Part shown: piece by piece, positions 36,068-43,790 of the stretch
How the letters are laid out: each line of letters opens with the position of its first letter
Position numbering within the stretch: the stretch's first letter is position 1
Assembly: GCF_000331515.1 (NCBI RefSeq)
Contig: NZ_AMZO01000001.1
Coordinates: 186,001-250,000, forward strand
Length of the DNA stretch: 64,000 nucleotides
Direction: 5' to 3'
Source: Photobacterium marinum
GTDB taxonomy: Bacteria > Pseudomonadota > Gammaproteobacteria > Enterobacterales > Vibrionaceae
Program-made: the position numbers and the translations under genes
Notes under the pieces: model-generated
Database searches by the model: none
Told to the model about the DNA's origin: nothing
The model's input: the letters and a program-made list of their open reading frames with translations, nothing else

Positions 36068-37015
36068 ATGGTTAAGTTTCAGTCAAGATTTCAGATGATG
36101 GGTACCTTTATTGATTTACTTATTTACCATCGTGATGGTGAAAAGCTAATTAAAGATACCTATCATCAGCTTAATAAATATTCCGAGCGTTTTACTGTAA
36201 ATCAGCCAGGATCTGAGCTGATGACGGTCAACAAGAATGCGGGTGTTGCTCCTGTGTCAGTTGAGCATGATCTTTTTCAATTAATAAAAATGGCTAAAAG
36301 GATTAGTGAAGATAGAGTGAATCCGTTCAATATCGCTATTGGTCCACTGGTGAAAACCTGGCGCATCGGTTTCAAAGATGCAAGGGTCCCCGCTCAGGAA
36401 GATATTTCGAAAAAGTTATCCTTGGTTGAACCTGAAAACATCATATTAGATGATCAAAAGCAGTCGGTTTACTTGAGTCAGCCAGGAATGGAAATTGATT
36501 TAGGGGCTATTGCTAAAGGTTACTTTGCCGATGAAATCAAGAAAAGGTTGATTAACAACGGAGTTGAAAGTGGTTTTATCAATTTAGGTGGCAATGTGCT
36601 GACCATCGGCCATTCACCGGATAACCCTCATCAGGCATGGACAGTTGGTATCCAGAATCCTTTAGCAGACCGTGGCACTATCATACGCGCTATATCACTA
36701 AAAGGTGCGTCCATCGTTACGTCCGGGATTAATGAACGTTTTTTCCATACCAATGGGCAGCTATATCACCATCTTCTTGATTCCCAAACAGGCATGCCGA
36801 TTTCAACGGATATAGCCAGCATTACTATTGTTTCACCACACTCTGTTGATGGTGAAATATGGAGTACAGCAGGTTTTCTATCAACAGTGACAGACAGTAT
36901 TTGTTATTTAAATAAGCAGGATAATATTGAAGCTGTCGTTATTTCGAAAAGCGGCAGTATTCATTTAACCGATGGCCTGGCTGATGATGGTAGCTATATT
37001 TATCCTGTCAATTAG
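36068..37015 (+). CDS. apbE: FAD:protein FMN transferase, cytoplasmic ApbE
   Basis: 315 aa. Transfers FMN from FAD to Thr/Ser of S-G-A-T motifs. ApbE signatures: MGTFIDLLIY at the N-terminus, NPFNIAIGPLVKTWRIG, EIDLGAIAKGYFADEIKKRL, FINLGGNVLTIG, ASIVTSGINERFF and HHLLDSQTGMPIS. Unlike classic ApbE there is no lipoprotein signal peptide, so it should act in the cytoplasm, matching the unsecreted FMN-bind reductase directly upstream. Start at ATG 36068, 83 nt after the reductase stop with a terminator in between; partial read-through or its own promoter must drive it. Confidence 0.93.
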   Translation: MVKFQSRFQMMGTFIDLLIYHRDGEKLIKDTYHQLNKYSERFTVNQPGSELMTVNKNAGVAPVSVEHDLFQLIKMAKRISEDRVNPFNIAIGPLVKTWRIGFKDARVPAQEDISKKLSLVEPENIILDDQKQSVYLSQPGMEIDLGAIAKGYFADEIKKRLINNGVESGFINLGGNVLTIGHSPDNPHQAWTVGIQNPLADRGTIIRAISLKGASIVTSGINERFFHTNGQLYHHLLDSQTGMPISTDIASITIVSPHSVDGEIWSTAGFLSTVTDSICYLNKQDNIEAVVISKSGSIHLTDGLADDGSYIYPVN

Positions 37016-37075
37016 AGCCATCTGTCCTTTGTTGATACCATAATGTAATTATCATCACTGAGTTTGGCGAATAAA

Positions 37076-37615
37076 ATGATTATGGAATATACAACATCCA
37101 GATTGACGGTATCTGAAATATCGGATGATATTGCTCAGCTTGAGCTAACAGAGCTTTTTGACCGTGTAGCAGAATTACTTACACCATCAGTAGTGAAGAA
37201 CCTTCCTCCTTATTTTCATGGTGTTACGTCACAGTCTGATGCTCAGCGATGGTTTGAGCGAATGGTATCTGAGAGTCGGTTATTCGTGGTAAAACACAAT
37301 GGTCTGGACACAATAATTGGTTTCTTATTTGCTTATGTTGAACACGACCTCGATGCGCATATTGGTTACCTCCTCGGCGAGTCTTATTGGGGGAAAGGGT
37401 ATGCGAGTGAACTACTAAGTGGCTTTATTAATAAGACGAGCAAAGAGACAAAGTGGGTTAAGTTAGTTGGCGGTGTCGATAAAAGTAATAAAGCTTCTTC
37501 GTGTTTGTTGTTGAAACTCGGTTTTGTTGAGCAGTCTGATGATGGACTGGTGGTGTTTTACGAATATCCTTTAACTGAAAATGCCCCAATTCGTGAAGGA
37601 GTCAAAAAAAGCTGA
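37076..37615 (+). CDS. GNAT-family N-acetyltransferase
   Basis: About 179 aa. Acetyl-CoA-dependent acetyltransferase fold of the RimJ/RimL-like type: YTTSRLTVSEISDD at the N-terminus, then IGFLFAYVEHDLDAHIGYLL and the acetyl-CoA loop ESYWGKGYASELLSGFI. SNKASSCLLLKLGFVEQ is motif B. Acceptor unknown. The frame is open from a TTG at 37064, but ATG at 37076 or 37082 is preferred; ribosome site weak. It follows apbE by 60 nt, perhaps in the same transcript, though a functional link is not obvious. Confidence 0.84.
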   Translation: MIMEYTTSRLTVSEISDDIAQLELTELFDRVAELLTPSVVKNLPPYFHGVTSQSDAQRWFERMVSESRLFVVKHNGLDTIIGFLFAYVEHDLDAHIGYLLGESYWGKGYASELLSGFINKTSKETKWVKLVGGVDKSNKASSCLLLKLGFVEQSDDGLVVFYEYPLTENAPIREGVKKS

Positions 37616-37640
37616 CTGGCAGAAACTACCAGTCAGTTAT
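37612..37640 (+). terminator. Hairpin after the GNAT gene
   Basis: CTGACTGG / CCAGTCAG 8-bp stem at the GNAT stop codon, followed by a weak T-rich stretch. Confidence 0.5.
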
Positions 37641-37739
37641 TGTTTGCCGAATTTACACTAAGTTTAGCTACGAGAACTCTGCCTGCATTACTAGTTATTT
37701 ATCGAAATATCGTAGCGAGGTATTTGGAAATACTAATAC

Positions 37740-38087
37740 TTATGCTTGGTCAGAAACAATTTCTACTGGCCCATGATCATCACAATGATCACCATGTTGG
37801 TGGTGCAAGCGACCATCAACAATATAGTCAATATGATCCCCATGTTTGACGGCTTCATGACCACATCCAGGTCCATGTATATGCTCTTCACAAGAATAAG
37901 CGGAATTACATTCATTGGGATTGCTTTCACTGACATCGATGACGTGCTCGTCACAGTGATCTCCGTGCGGGTGGTGCAATACGCCATCGACTATGTAGTC
38001 AACATGACCACCATGACGTATTGCGGTGTGCCCGCAATCAGGTCCGTGCACATGTTCGGGATGAGAATGAGTTTTAGAACATGACAT
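37740..38087 (-). CDS. His-rich metal-binding protein made of two tandem repeats
   Basis: 115 aa with 22 His and 7 Cys. Residues 11–48 and 68–105 are a 38-residue duplication (28 of 38 identical) with the core HGPDCGHTAIRHGGHVDYIV and VLHHPHGDHCDEH, joined by an acidic Cys-containing linker. No signal peptide. This composition points to a cytoplasmic Zn/Ni/Co/Cu buffer or chaperone; the HGPxCGH module occurs in other small bacterial His-rich proteins. The AAAGGAG ribosome site is 8 nt before the ATG at 38087. A 10-bp inverted repeat at 38110–38137 lies just upstream and may be a metal-responsive operator. Confidence 0.82.
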   Translation of the reverse strand: MSCSKTHSHPEHVHGPDCGHTAIRHGGHVDYIVDGVLHHPHGDHCDEHVIDVSESNPNECNSAYSCEEHIHGPGCGHEAVKHGDHIDYIVDGRLHHQHGDHCDDHGPVEIVSDQA

Positions 38088-38109
38088 CCGTGTTTCTCCT
38101 TTGGATAGG

Positions 38110-38137
38110 TAACTAAAATCACATAGAATTTTAGTTA
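38110..38137. promoter_or_regulatory. Perfect 10-bp inverted repeat upstream of the His-rich gene
   Basis: TAACTAAAAT–8 nt–ATTTTAGTTA. It lies 22–50 nt before the ATG on the minus strand. It could be a dimeric repressor operator or a leader hairpin; the regulator is not identified. Confidence 0.5.
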
Positions 38138-38304
38138 ATAATTCCGAGAAAACATCAACTTTAGCGTGAAGTGTTATATGTGCATCAACATTAATATTGG
38201 CGCGTAAGTTGGGGGAGAATTATAGCTGTAAATTGAGTCCTTACTTATCCCTTGTAGTCAACAATTTGCATTGTACGAGCAGGTGATAGCTTATTAACTT
38301 TTCA

Positions 38305-39216
38305 CTATTGTTTATGAACTGCGTCCTTTTTTAATGTTTCGCCTTCTTTTTTCAGAAAATCAATCAAGGTGCGTGTTTTTAGCGGCATTAAAGCTTTGTT
38401 TTGATAGACGGCATATAAAGGAATCGTAACATCGTGAATGTTTGGGAGGATTCTGACTAGTTCACCACTTGCCAGTTCTTTTTTAACCGCAAAGTCTGGC
38501 AAAACACCAAATCCTACATGTTTGATCAGGAAGTCTTTCAAGGTGTTAGTGGTGCGCACCTGCACTTTGGGTTTCATGTTTAGTTTAACGACTTCGCCTT
38601 GTGACGATTTTAAGAGCAGTTGCTTATCACCGTGGACAATATGGTGACTAATCCAGTCGAGTTTTAGCAAGTCTTGTGCTGACTTTAGTTCATGAAAACG
38701 CCTTATGTAATCCGGTGATGCACAAAGAATATCGTTAAATTCACCAATTCTTGTGGCATACAGGCTGGAATCCTCAAGTGCTGAAGAAGCGCGGATTGCA
38801 ATATCACAGCGAGATTCGATTAAGTCGCTATAACTATCACTCTCCAACAAATCAAGCTGAACCTGTGGGTATTGGTTGAGAAACTTACTGAAGATATTGG
38901 TGTAAGTTGCATTACCGATCGGCGTTGAAATTCGTATCAGACCACTAGGCTCACTACTGAATTTCTGCGCTTCAGTGTTGGCTTGGGTTGCCAGCTCTTG
39001 AATCATTTGACACTTTTCGTAGTAACCTAATCCAGTGTCAGTCAGCGACAGAGATCGTGTTGTCCGGTGGAGCAGGCGAGTGTTTAATTCTTTTTCCAGC
39101 TTGGTAACTATTTGAGAAACGCGCGCTTTACCAATTCCTAACTGATCGGCTGCTTTGGTAAAAGATTGAGTTTCGACAACCCGGGTAAACACCATCATGT
39201 CATCTAATGAAATCAT
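38305..39216 (-). CDS. LysR-family regulator divergent from qorB
   Basis: 303 aa. The N-terminal winged helix (MISLDDMMVFTRVVETQSFT, KAADQLGIGKARVSQIVTKL, EKELNTRLLHRTTRSLSLTD) is of the AaeR/CrgA-like subgroup, and a periplasmic-binding-protein-like effector domain follows (LIRISTPIGNATYTNIFSKF, CDIAIRASSALEDSSLYATR). Divergently transcribed LysR–quinone reductase pairs are typical, with the regulator controlling the reductase in response to quinones or other electrophiles. A clear ATAGTT-N11-AACTAT site lies 10 nt upstream of the start. ATG at 39216. Confidence 0.92.
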   Translation of the reverse strand: MISLDDMMVFTRVVETQSFTKAADQLGIGKARVSQIVTKLEKELNTRLLHRTTRSLSLTDTGLGYYEKCQMIQELATQANTEAQKFSSEPSGLIRISTPIGNATYTNIFSKFLNQYPQVQLDLLESDSYSDLIESRCDIAIRASSALEDSSLYATRIGEFNDILCASPDYIRRFHELKSAQDLLKLDWISHHIVHGDKQLLLKSSQGEVVKLNMKPKVQVRTTNTLKDFLIKHVGFGVLPDFAVKKELASGELVRILPNIHDVTIPLYAVYQNKALMPLKTRTLIDFLKKEGETLKKDAVHKQ

Positions 39217-39225
39217 TTCTTATAC

Positions 39226-39248
39226 ATAGTTTAGTAAAAATTAACTAT
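39226..39248. promoter_or_regulatory. LysR-type operator (T-N11-A) in the lysR–qorB intergenic region
   Basis: ATAGTT–11 nt–AACTAT, a perfect 6-bp dyad with the canonical LysR spacing. It lies next to the regulator start and 85–107 nt upstream of qorB. A second palindrome CGATA-TAGT-TATCG lies near 39290. Confidence 0.75.
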
Positions 39249-39332
39249 TAGTTTATTTGAATAATAATTATCAATCAAATTCGAAACGATATAGTTATCG
39301 CCAGACAGAAAAGACATGTATGGAGTTAGAAA

Positions 39333-40187
39333 ATGATTGTTGTAACAGGTGCTAATGGTCAACTTGGTCGTCTGGTTATCAAACACTTAATCAGTAAAGT
39401 CGATGCTTCAGAAATTGTGGCGGCGGTACGTACGCCTGAAAAGGCAAGTGACTTAGCTGCCCTGGGAGTACAAGTTCGTGAAGCCGACTATTCAAAGCCG
39501 GAAACTCTAAAAAAGGCATTCGAAGGTGCAGAAAAAGTTCTGTTGATCTCATCAAGTGAGGTAGGCCAAAGAACACAGCAACATATAAATGTGATTGATG
39601 CAGCGAAAAACGAAGGTGTGTCTCTTATTGCCTACACTAGCTTACTGCATGTAGATATTTCACCTCTAGGATTAGCTACAGAGCACATTGAAACAGAAAA
39701 GTATTTGAAGGAAAACAAAGTACCATTTGTGTTACTTCGTAATGGTTGGTACACGGAAAACTACCTGGCAAGTGTTGCGCCTTCCATCGAGCATGGAGCC
39801 TTTATTGGTAGTGCGGGTGAAGGTCAAATTAGCTCTGCATCTCGAAATGATTATGCAGAAGCGGCTGCTGTGGTTTTGACATCGGAAGAGCCTCAAGCTG
39901 GCAAAGTTTATGAGCTTGCTGGTGATGAGTCATACACACTTGCTAATCTAGCTGCTGTAATTAGCCGTGAAACAGGCAAGCAAATTCCTTATGTGAATCT
40001 GCCTCAAAATGAATTTAAAGAGGCGCTTATAGGAGCTGGGCTATCAGAGCCATTTGCGGCATTACTTGCAAATTCTGATGCTGGTGCTTCGCTAGGGGGG
40101 TTATTTGACGATAGTAGAGAATTAAACGGTTTAATTGGTCGTCCTACTACAGATCTAAGTGAAATGATTAAAGCGATTATCGCGTAA
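39333..40187 (+). CDS. qorB: NAD(P)H:quinone oxidoreductase, QorB type (NmrA-like SDR)
   Basis: 284 aa, close to E. coli QorB (286 aa) throughout. The NAD(P) site is IVVTGANGQLGRLVIKHL. Shared segments include VLLISSSEVGQRTQQHINVI, LIAYTSLLHVDISPLGLA, EHIETEKYL, LLRNGWYTENYLAS and GGLFDDSRELNGLIGRPTT. Reduces quinones in the cytoplasm with NADPH, limiting redox cycling. Divergent from a LysR regulator with an obvious operator between them. Terminator at 40219. Confidence 0.94.
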   Translation: MIVVTGANGQLGRLVIKHLISKVDASEIVAAVRTPEKASDLAALGVQVREADYSKPETLKKAFEGAEKVLLISSSEVGQRTQQHINVIDAAKNEGVSLIAYTSLLHVDISPLGLATEHIETEKYLKENKVPFVLLRNGWYTENYLASVAPSIEHGAFIGSAGEGQISSASRNDYAEAAAVVLTSEEPQAGKVYELAGDESYTLANLAAVISRETGKQIPYVNLPQNEFKEALIGAGLSEPFAALLANSDAGASLGGLFDDSRELNGLIGRPTTDLSEMIKAIIA

Positions 40188-40218
40188 TATACCAAGTCAT
40201 AATTGTATTGTTTTAAAT

Positions 40219-40250
40219 AAAGAGCTTCTTTCATAAGGGGCTCTTTTTTT
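40219..40250 (+). terminator. Rho-independent terminator of qorB
   Basis: AAAGAGC / GCTCTTT 7-bp stem with a longer loop, followed by a run of T. Confidence 0.8.
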
Positions 40251-40479
40251 ATGTGCTCGTTTTCAAATAGAACCCCGATTTTGCTTATACATTGTGATCC
40301 AGTCGGAGTCGCTTTCTTCGTTACTCTTGTACAGTTTTATTATCACTATGTTCCTCTATATTTTGTTGCCTTGAGGAAAGACAGAGATAGTGAAGAGTTT
40401 AATTATAGGTTCTTAAGGGAAGTTTTGCGGTATTCCTGAGTGTTTGGCAGTAATTGTTGAAACGAGAAGGGAATAGGAT

Positions 40480-41043
40480 ATGAAAAGGATTTTGCTTGGC
40501 GGTTTGTTATTTCTATTACAGGGTTGTGTAAGTTATCAGGAAGAAAGTGATTTTGTTACCAGTCAGGTTTGTGAAGGCAGTTCAGATTTACCTTCGGTAC
40601 TAGCAGGGCAGTTTGAGCCTGTGCAGGATGAACAGTTGCTCAATGAGGCTTTAGGTGAGCCGGAGAAGGGTAAGTTATGTCAGGGTAAGGTTTATGTCAG
40701 TAAGTCTGATTCAGAAGTCAAAATCTATCGTGCATGGAATAGCACTAATCCCAATAGCCGGTATGGAAAATGGTGGGCATTCAATAAGCCAGATGGCAGT
40801 GTTGCACAATACCGAGAAGATTACGAAATCTGTTATCAGTGGTCGCCGTTGGACAAAATGGTTAGTTGTACCTTAAAGCCGGAAACCAAAATTGTAGTTG
40901 GAAACGGACAGAGTGCTAAATGTTCTGAGTATCTGACATATCCTGTTTCGGCAAAACAACAGGTTTATATTATTAATGCATCTGATGCTGTGCTTAATTG
41001 TACAGAGTATGACGGTGTCCTGAGCTGGAAATCATCTCTTTAA
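40480..41043 (+). CDS. Hypothetical lipoprotein
   Basis: 187 aa. MKRILLGGLLFLLQGC is a lipoprotein signal peptide with lipobox LLQGC (Cys16); Val at +2 suggests outer-membrane sorting. The mature part contains several Cys (in QVCEG, KLCQGK, EICYQW, VSCTL, AKCSEY, LNCTEY) likely forming disulfides, and aromatic-rich strands (RYGKWWAFNKPDGSVAQYRE). No known family recognised. Ribosome site AGGATATG immediately before the start; an upstream AAGGGAATAGGA supports initiation at 40480. Single gene. Confidence 0.78.
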   Translation: MKRILLGGLLFLLQGCVSYQEESDFVTSQVCEGSSDLPSVLAGQFEPVQDEQLLNEALGEPEKGKLCQGKVYVSKSDSEVKIYRAWNSTNPNSRYGKWWAFNKPDGSVAQYREDYEICYQWSPLDKMVSCTLKPETKIVVGNGQSAKCSEYLTYPVSAKQQVYIINASDAVLNCTEYDGVLSWKSSL

Positions 41044-41195
41044 TAGAACGTTTTATAGATTAGGCGGTGCAACTTGTAATGGGGTGCACCGCTTTGTTGT
41101 ATTTAATCACAGATGCTTTTTGGGGTGCGTAGGGAACCATAAGTATGATAAATGATATAAATTGAGCTAGAAGTCATAGTTATCATAGGCTTGTT

Positions 41196-41222
41196 TGTTG
41201 TATTGTATTGTATTGTATTGTT
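41196..41222 (+). repeat. Pentanucleotide repeat (TATTG)n
   Basis: Four perfect TATTG units at 41201–41220 with partial copies on both sides, about 80 nt upstream of the next ATG. Simple-sequence repeats in promoters can vary by slippage. Confidence 0.85.
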
Positions 41223-41298
41223 TGTCTGTCTTCGTTAAATCGCACTGATTTAGTTTGAATTGAAGTTTTTGTAAGTCATTTAATGAAGAGAGAAATCG

Positions 41299-41670
41299 AT
41301 GTATAAAAAATCGAATATGTACCTGAAAGGCAGTGTTCTGGTTGTTAATAAGGAAGAATACAGGCTTTCAAGAATGCTTAACATCCGAGCCAAAGAACTA
41401 AGGCTGAAAGATCAACTGATTCGGATATTGTCTATTTCACTGGCTTTGTCAGTGTTTGGTTGGATTATTCTGCCAATAACAGGGCCGATTTTGATGCTGG
41501 TTGGAGCTCTCATTGCTGTTTTTACCATGAAGAAATACGAGCTTTGCGTCGAAATCAGAGCTACAGATGAAAGTGGTGATCAGTGGATTCCTATAGCAAG
41601 GGGAAGAAAGCCGGAAGAGTTTTTGTTATTTAAAAATACTGCAGAGCTTGTGGCGGGGTACCTTAAGTAA
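41299..41670 (+). CDS. Small membrane protein, DUF6232-like
   Basis: 123 aa. An N-terminal strand-rich part (LKGSVLVVNKEEYRLSRMLN) precedes two adjacent membrane segments (RILSISLALSVFGWIILPIT, GPILMLVGALIAVFTM). A C-terminal soluble part follows (VEIRATDESGDQWIPIARGR). The pattern of a short 'stored value' strand, hairpin membrane anchor and PH-like C-terminus is similar to DUF6232 proteins as I recall them; the match is tentative. ATG at 41299 after GAGAG. Function unknown. Confidence 0.7.
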   Translation: MYKKSNMYLKGSVLVVNKEEYRLSRMLNIRAKELRLKDQLIRILSISLALSVFGWIILPITGPILMLVGALIAVFTMKKYELCVEIRATDESGDQWIPIARGRKPEEFLLFKNTAELVAGYLK

Positions 41671-41689
41671 TATCGCACTCTATGAGGAA

Positions 41690-41737
41690 AGGACAGGCAC
41701 AGTTATTTGGTAATCTTACCTCAGTGTCTGTCCTTTA
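41690..41737 (+). terminator. Long hairpin after the DUF6232-like gene
   Basis: AGGACAGGCAC / GTGTCTGTCCT, an 11-bp stem with one G·T and a 23-nt loop, followed by TTT. Possible terminator between convergent genes. Confidence 0.55.
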
Positions 41738-41789
41738 ACATGAAGCTGTTTTTTTAATTAATACAGCTTTGTTGAATTAATATCGTGCT

Positions 41790-42272
41790 TTATTTGTTTT
41801 CACTACGGCTTAAGCGACGAATGATTTCTTCGTGCTGAGGGTAGTCAGCCAATAGCGTTTCCTGATTAAACAATTCGAAGTCTTCAAAAGTAAAGCCCGG
41901 TGATACCATACAGCCGACCAGAGAGTATCCCGGTTTGTTCATTGCAGAACCGAAAATACAGCCTTTAGGTACAAGAACTTGAGGGCGTTCGCCGTTAGCA
42001 ATATCAAGGCCGAGCTGCGCTGTTGTCAATTCGCCGTCTTCAGAGATCATATAAATAGTCAGCGATTCACCTGCATGGAAGTACCACATTTCATCAGCAG
42101 TTAAACGGTGGAAATGCGACACTTCACCTGTTTTCAGTAGAAAATAGATGCTGGTCCACAGTGAGCGCTTTTCGTCGAAATCACTTTCAGACTTAAAAGA
42201 GGAGCGGTAGTAGCCGCCTTCAACATGCTGTTCTAGTTCCAGCAGTTCAATGAATTCTTCGGCTGTTTTCAT
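41790..42272 (-). CDS. Cupin family protein, DUF985 (cupin_5)
   Basis: 160 aa. Typical DUF985 sequence: EEFIELLELEQHVEGGYYRS, then TSIYFLLKTGEVSHFHRLTA and DEMWYFHAGESLTIYMI. The middle contains LVPKGCIFGSAM and the end YSLVGCMVSPGFTFEDFELF. These proteins fold as a double-stranded beta-helix, some with sugar- or metal-binding ability; no reaction is established. ATG at 42272. Single gene, no informative neighbours. Confidence 0.88.
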   Translation of the reverse strand: MKTAEEFIELLELEQHVEGGYYRSSFKSESDFDEKRSLWTSIYFLLKTGEVSHFHRLTADEMWYFHAGESLTIYMISEDGELTTAQLGLDIANGERPQVLVPKGCIFGSAMNKPGYSLVGCMVSPGFTFEDFELFNQETLLADYPQHEEIIRRLSRSENK

Positions 42273-42671
42273 AAGTCAGTACCTGTTGTTTTCAGATTAT
42301 ACGTTTGGTCAGAGTAAAATGTCTGTCTGCGAGATAGAGAATTGAAATCGCATTGTGAAAGAGTCATCAAACAGAAAAGCTCACAGAATCATGGAAATGG
42401 ATTATATCAGTAGTGGTGATGTTTGGTTAGATCTGGTTGATATTATAGGGAATTATCGTCAGAAAACTGTTGCCTAAAAAATATGCAGCAACAAATGTTT
42501 TTGCTGATTTATATCTGTTTGACTGCACGTTAAATTGAATTGATGTCAAAGTTTCTATTCAATTTGTTGGTATTTTACTGAGCGATTATAGATAGTCCAC
42601 GGGGCAAAACTGTACGCTTGTTTTTCGTTAAATATAAACAACAACTTTTGGTTGAATTAAGAGAAATACTT
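42273..42671. other. Intergenic region, nothing supportable
   Basis: 399 nt between divergent genes. A 28-codon frame at 42391–42477 exists but has no ribosome site. The next gene's frame is open from a TTG at 42618. Confidence 0.5.
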
Positions 42672-43223
42672 ATGGATGAACTACGTTCGCCGGCATATTG
42701 GGTCGGGCACTTTTTTACTATTGCCGCAACTATTATTGGTGTTTATTACGCAGCTGTGGTGGGCTTTGACGCTGCACTGAAACTTGATCTTGTTAAAGCA
42801 GACAGAAGCACCTATTTTGTCGCTGAGTCAATGTATAAAGAGCTGGATTTTAATGTTCACAATATAGACAAATACATTGAGCGCGTGAAGAATGAACGTT
42901 ATGTCTACAATGAACATCTTGCCAGCATAAAGCTTAATGATTATGTATTTCAGGCATCGAAAAACTCAGAATCAATGTTTGAGATTGAACCAAAGCTGCT
43001 TACAGAAGTTTCGATTTATTACTTCACGGTTGGTAATGCTATTGAACATTACTATGAGTCGGGCAAGCAATCCCCGAGTAGCTTAATGAAAGTTGTGCAA
43101 CGTGAAACCCAAAAGCTGAAAGAGCAAAAGACCTTAGAACGCCTTGCCGCTTATAACAAAGGGCTTGCTGATAGTGTAGAAGCTCGTGGTATAAGCCTGG
43201 ATCAACCGGGTATTGCTATCTGA
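42672..43223 (+). CDS. Hypothetical protein with one N-terminal membrane helix
   Basis: About 183 aa from ATG 42672 (AAGAGA about 7 nt upstream); the frame is open from a TTG at 42618. Residues ~10–33 (WVGHFFTIAATIIGVYYAAV) form a membrane anchor. The rest is a charged helical domain, probably periplasmic (FVAESMYKELDFNVHNIDKY, KVVQRETQKLKEQKTLERLA). Family not recognised. Single gene ending at a strong, symmetric terminator. Confidence 0.7.
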   Translation: MDELRSPAYWVGHFFTIAATIIGVYYAAVVGFDAALKLDLVKADRSTYFVAESMYKELDFNVHNIDKYIERVKNERYVYNEHLASIKLNDYVFQASKNSESMFEIEPKLLTEVSIYYFTVGNAIEHYYESGKQSPSSLMKVVQRETQKLKEQKTLERLAAYNKGLADSVEARGISLDQPGIAI

Positions 43224-43262
43224 TCTTGTAAATTTATTTAGAAGTGTAAATGAATACTCATT

Positions 43263-43288
43263 AAAAAGGCCGCAATTGCGGCCTTTTT
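43263..43288. terminator. Bidirectional Rho-independent terminator
   Basis: AAAAAGGCCGC–AATT–GCGGCCTTTTT, a perfect 11-bp stem flanked by A and T runs, between convergent genes. Confidence 0.95.
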
Positions 43289-43314
43289 CTTATTTATGTC
43301 AGCCTTTGAGGCTT

Positions 43315-43536
43315 CTATTCTATTGTGATCTCACCACTGCGAACCATGTGGCAAAAACGAGAATAGTCGTGGCTGTATACACAAAAAGCCGCAGGAGTTG
43401 ATGCATCTGTCATGAACTCATCGAAGGCTTTACGTGTCTGGTTTGGTAGCTCTACCGGGTCTACGACTTTGAACGGAACGTCCGGAATCGAAAACTCTTT
43501 TAGTTCAGGCAGTAACGCGTCTAGTTCAGTTGCCAT
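43315..43536 (-). CDS. Small acidic hypothetical protein
   Basis: 73 aa beginning MATELDALLPELKEFSIPDV, with QTRKAFDEFMTDASTPAAFC and YSHDYSRFCHMVRSGEIT. The ATG at 43536 is preceded by AAGGTGATGG; an upstream GTG at 43554 would add six residues but has no ribosome site. No signal peptide or known domain. The clean terminator and ribosome site make it a likely real gene. Function unknown. Confidence 0.7.
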   Translation of the reverse strand: MATELDALLPELKEFSIPDVPFKVVDPVELPNQTRKAFDEFMTDASTPAAFCVYSHDYSRFCHMVRSGEITIE

Positions 43537-43790
43537 ATAACCATCACCTTCCACTGTTGGGTTAATGATACTTAGATCATTATAGTCAACGAAAAATACG
43601 CCCTGATCAGACTGTTTGTATAGTTGTAGCTTTGTATTATTTTGACCAGAGTAAAAACTATCCGTTTTGTAAGTCTCATTGCGTTTTTAACGACTAACAC
43701 GATTTTCTGGTGGTATTACTGCCAGTTACCATGCGCCTTCAACAAGGTCGCATGGTATGTCCTGAATATACGGAGTTTGATTAAAGCAAA

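Noticed and set aside
37746-38084. Met/Ile-rich plus-strand frame antisense to the His-rich gene
   Set aside because: His codons read backwards give Met/Val codons; the minus strand has a repeat structure and ribosome site.
38200-38220. Sigma-54-like promoter TGGCGCGTAAGTTGG
   Set aside because: The -12 element lacks the required GC; spacing alone is not enough.
40251-40439. 62-codon frame after the qorB terminator
   Set aside because: Starts in the terminator T run, no ribosome site, no domain or sensible composition.
42391-42477. 28-codon frame beginning M-E-M-D-Y
   Set aside because: No ribosome site, too short, no terminator of its own.
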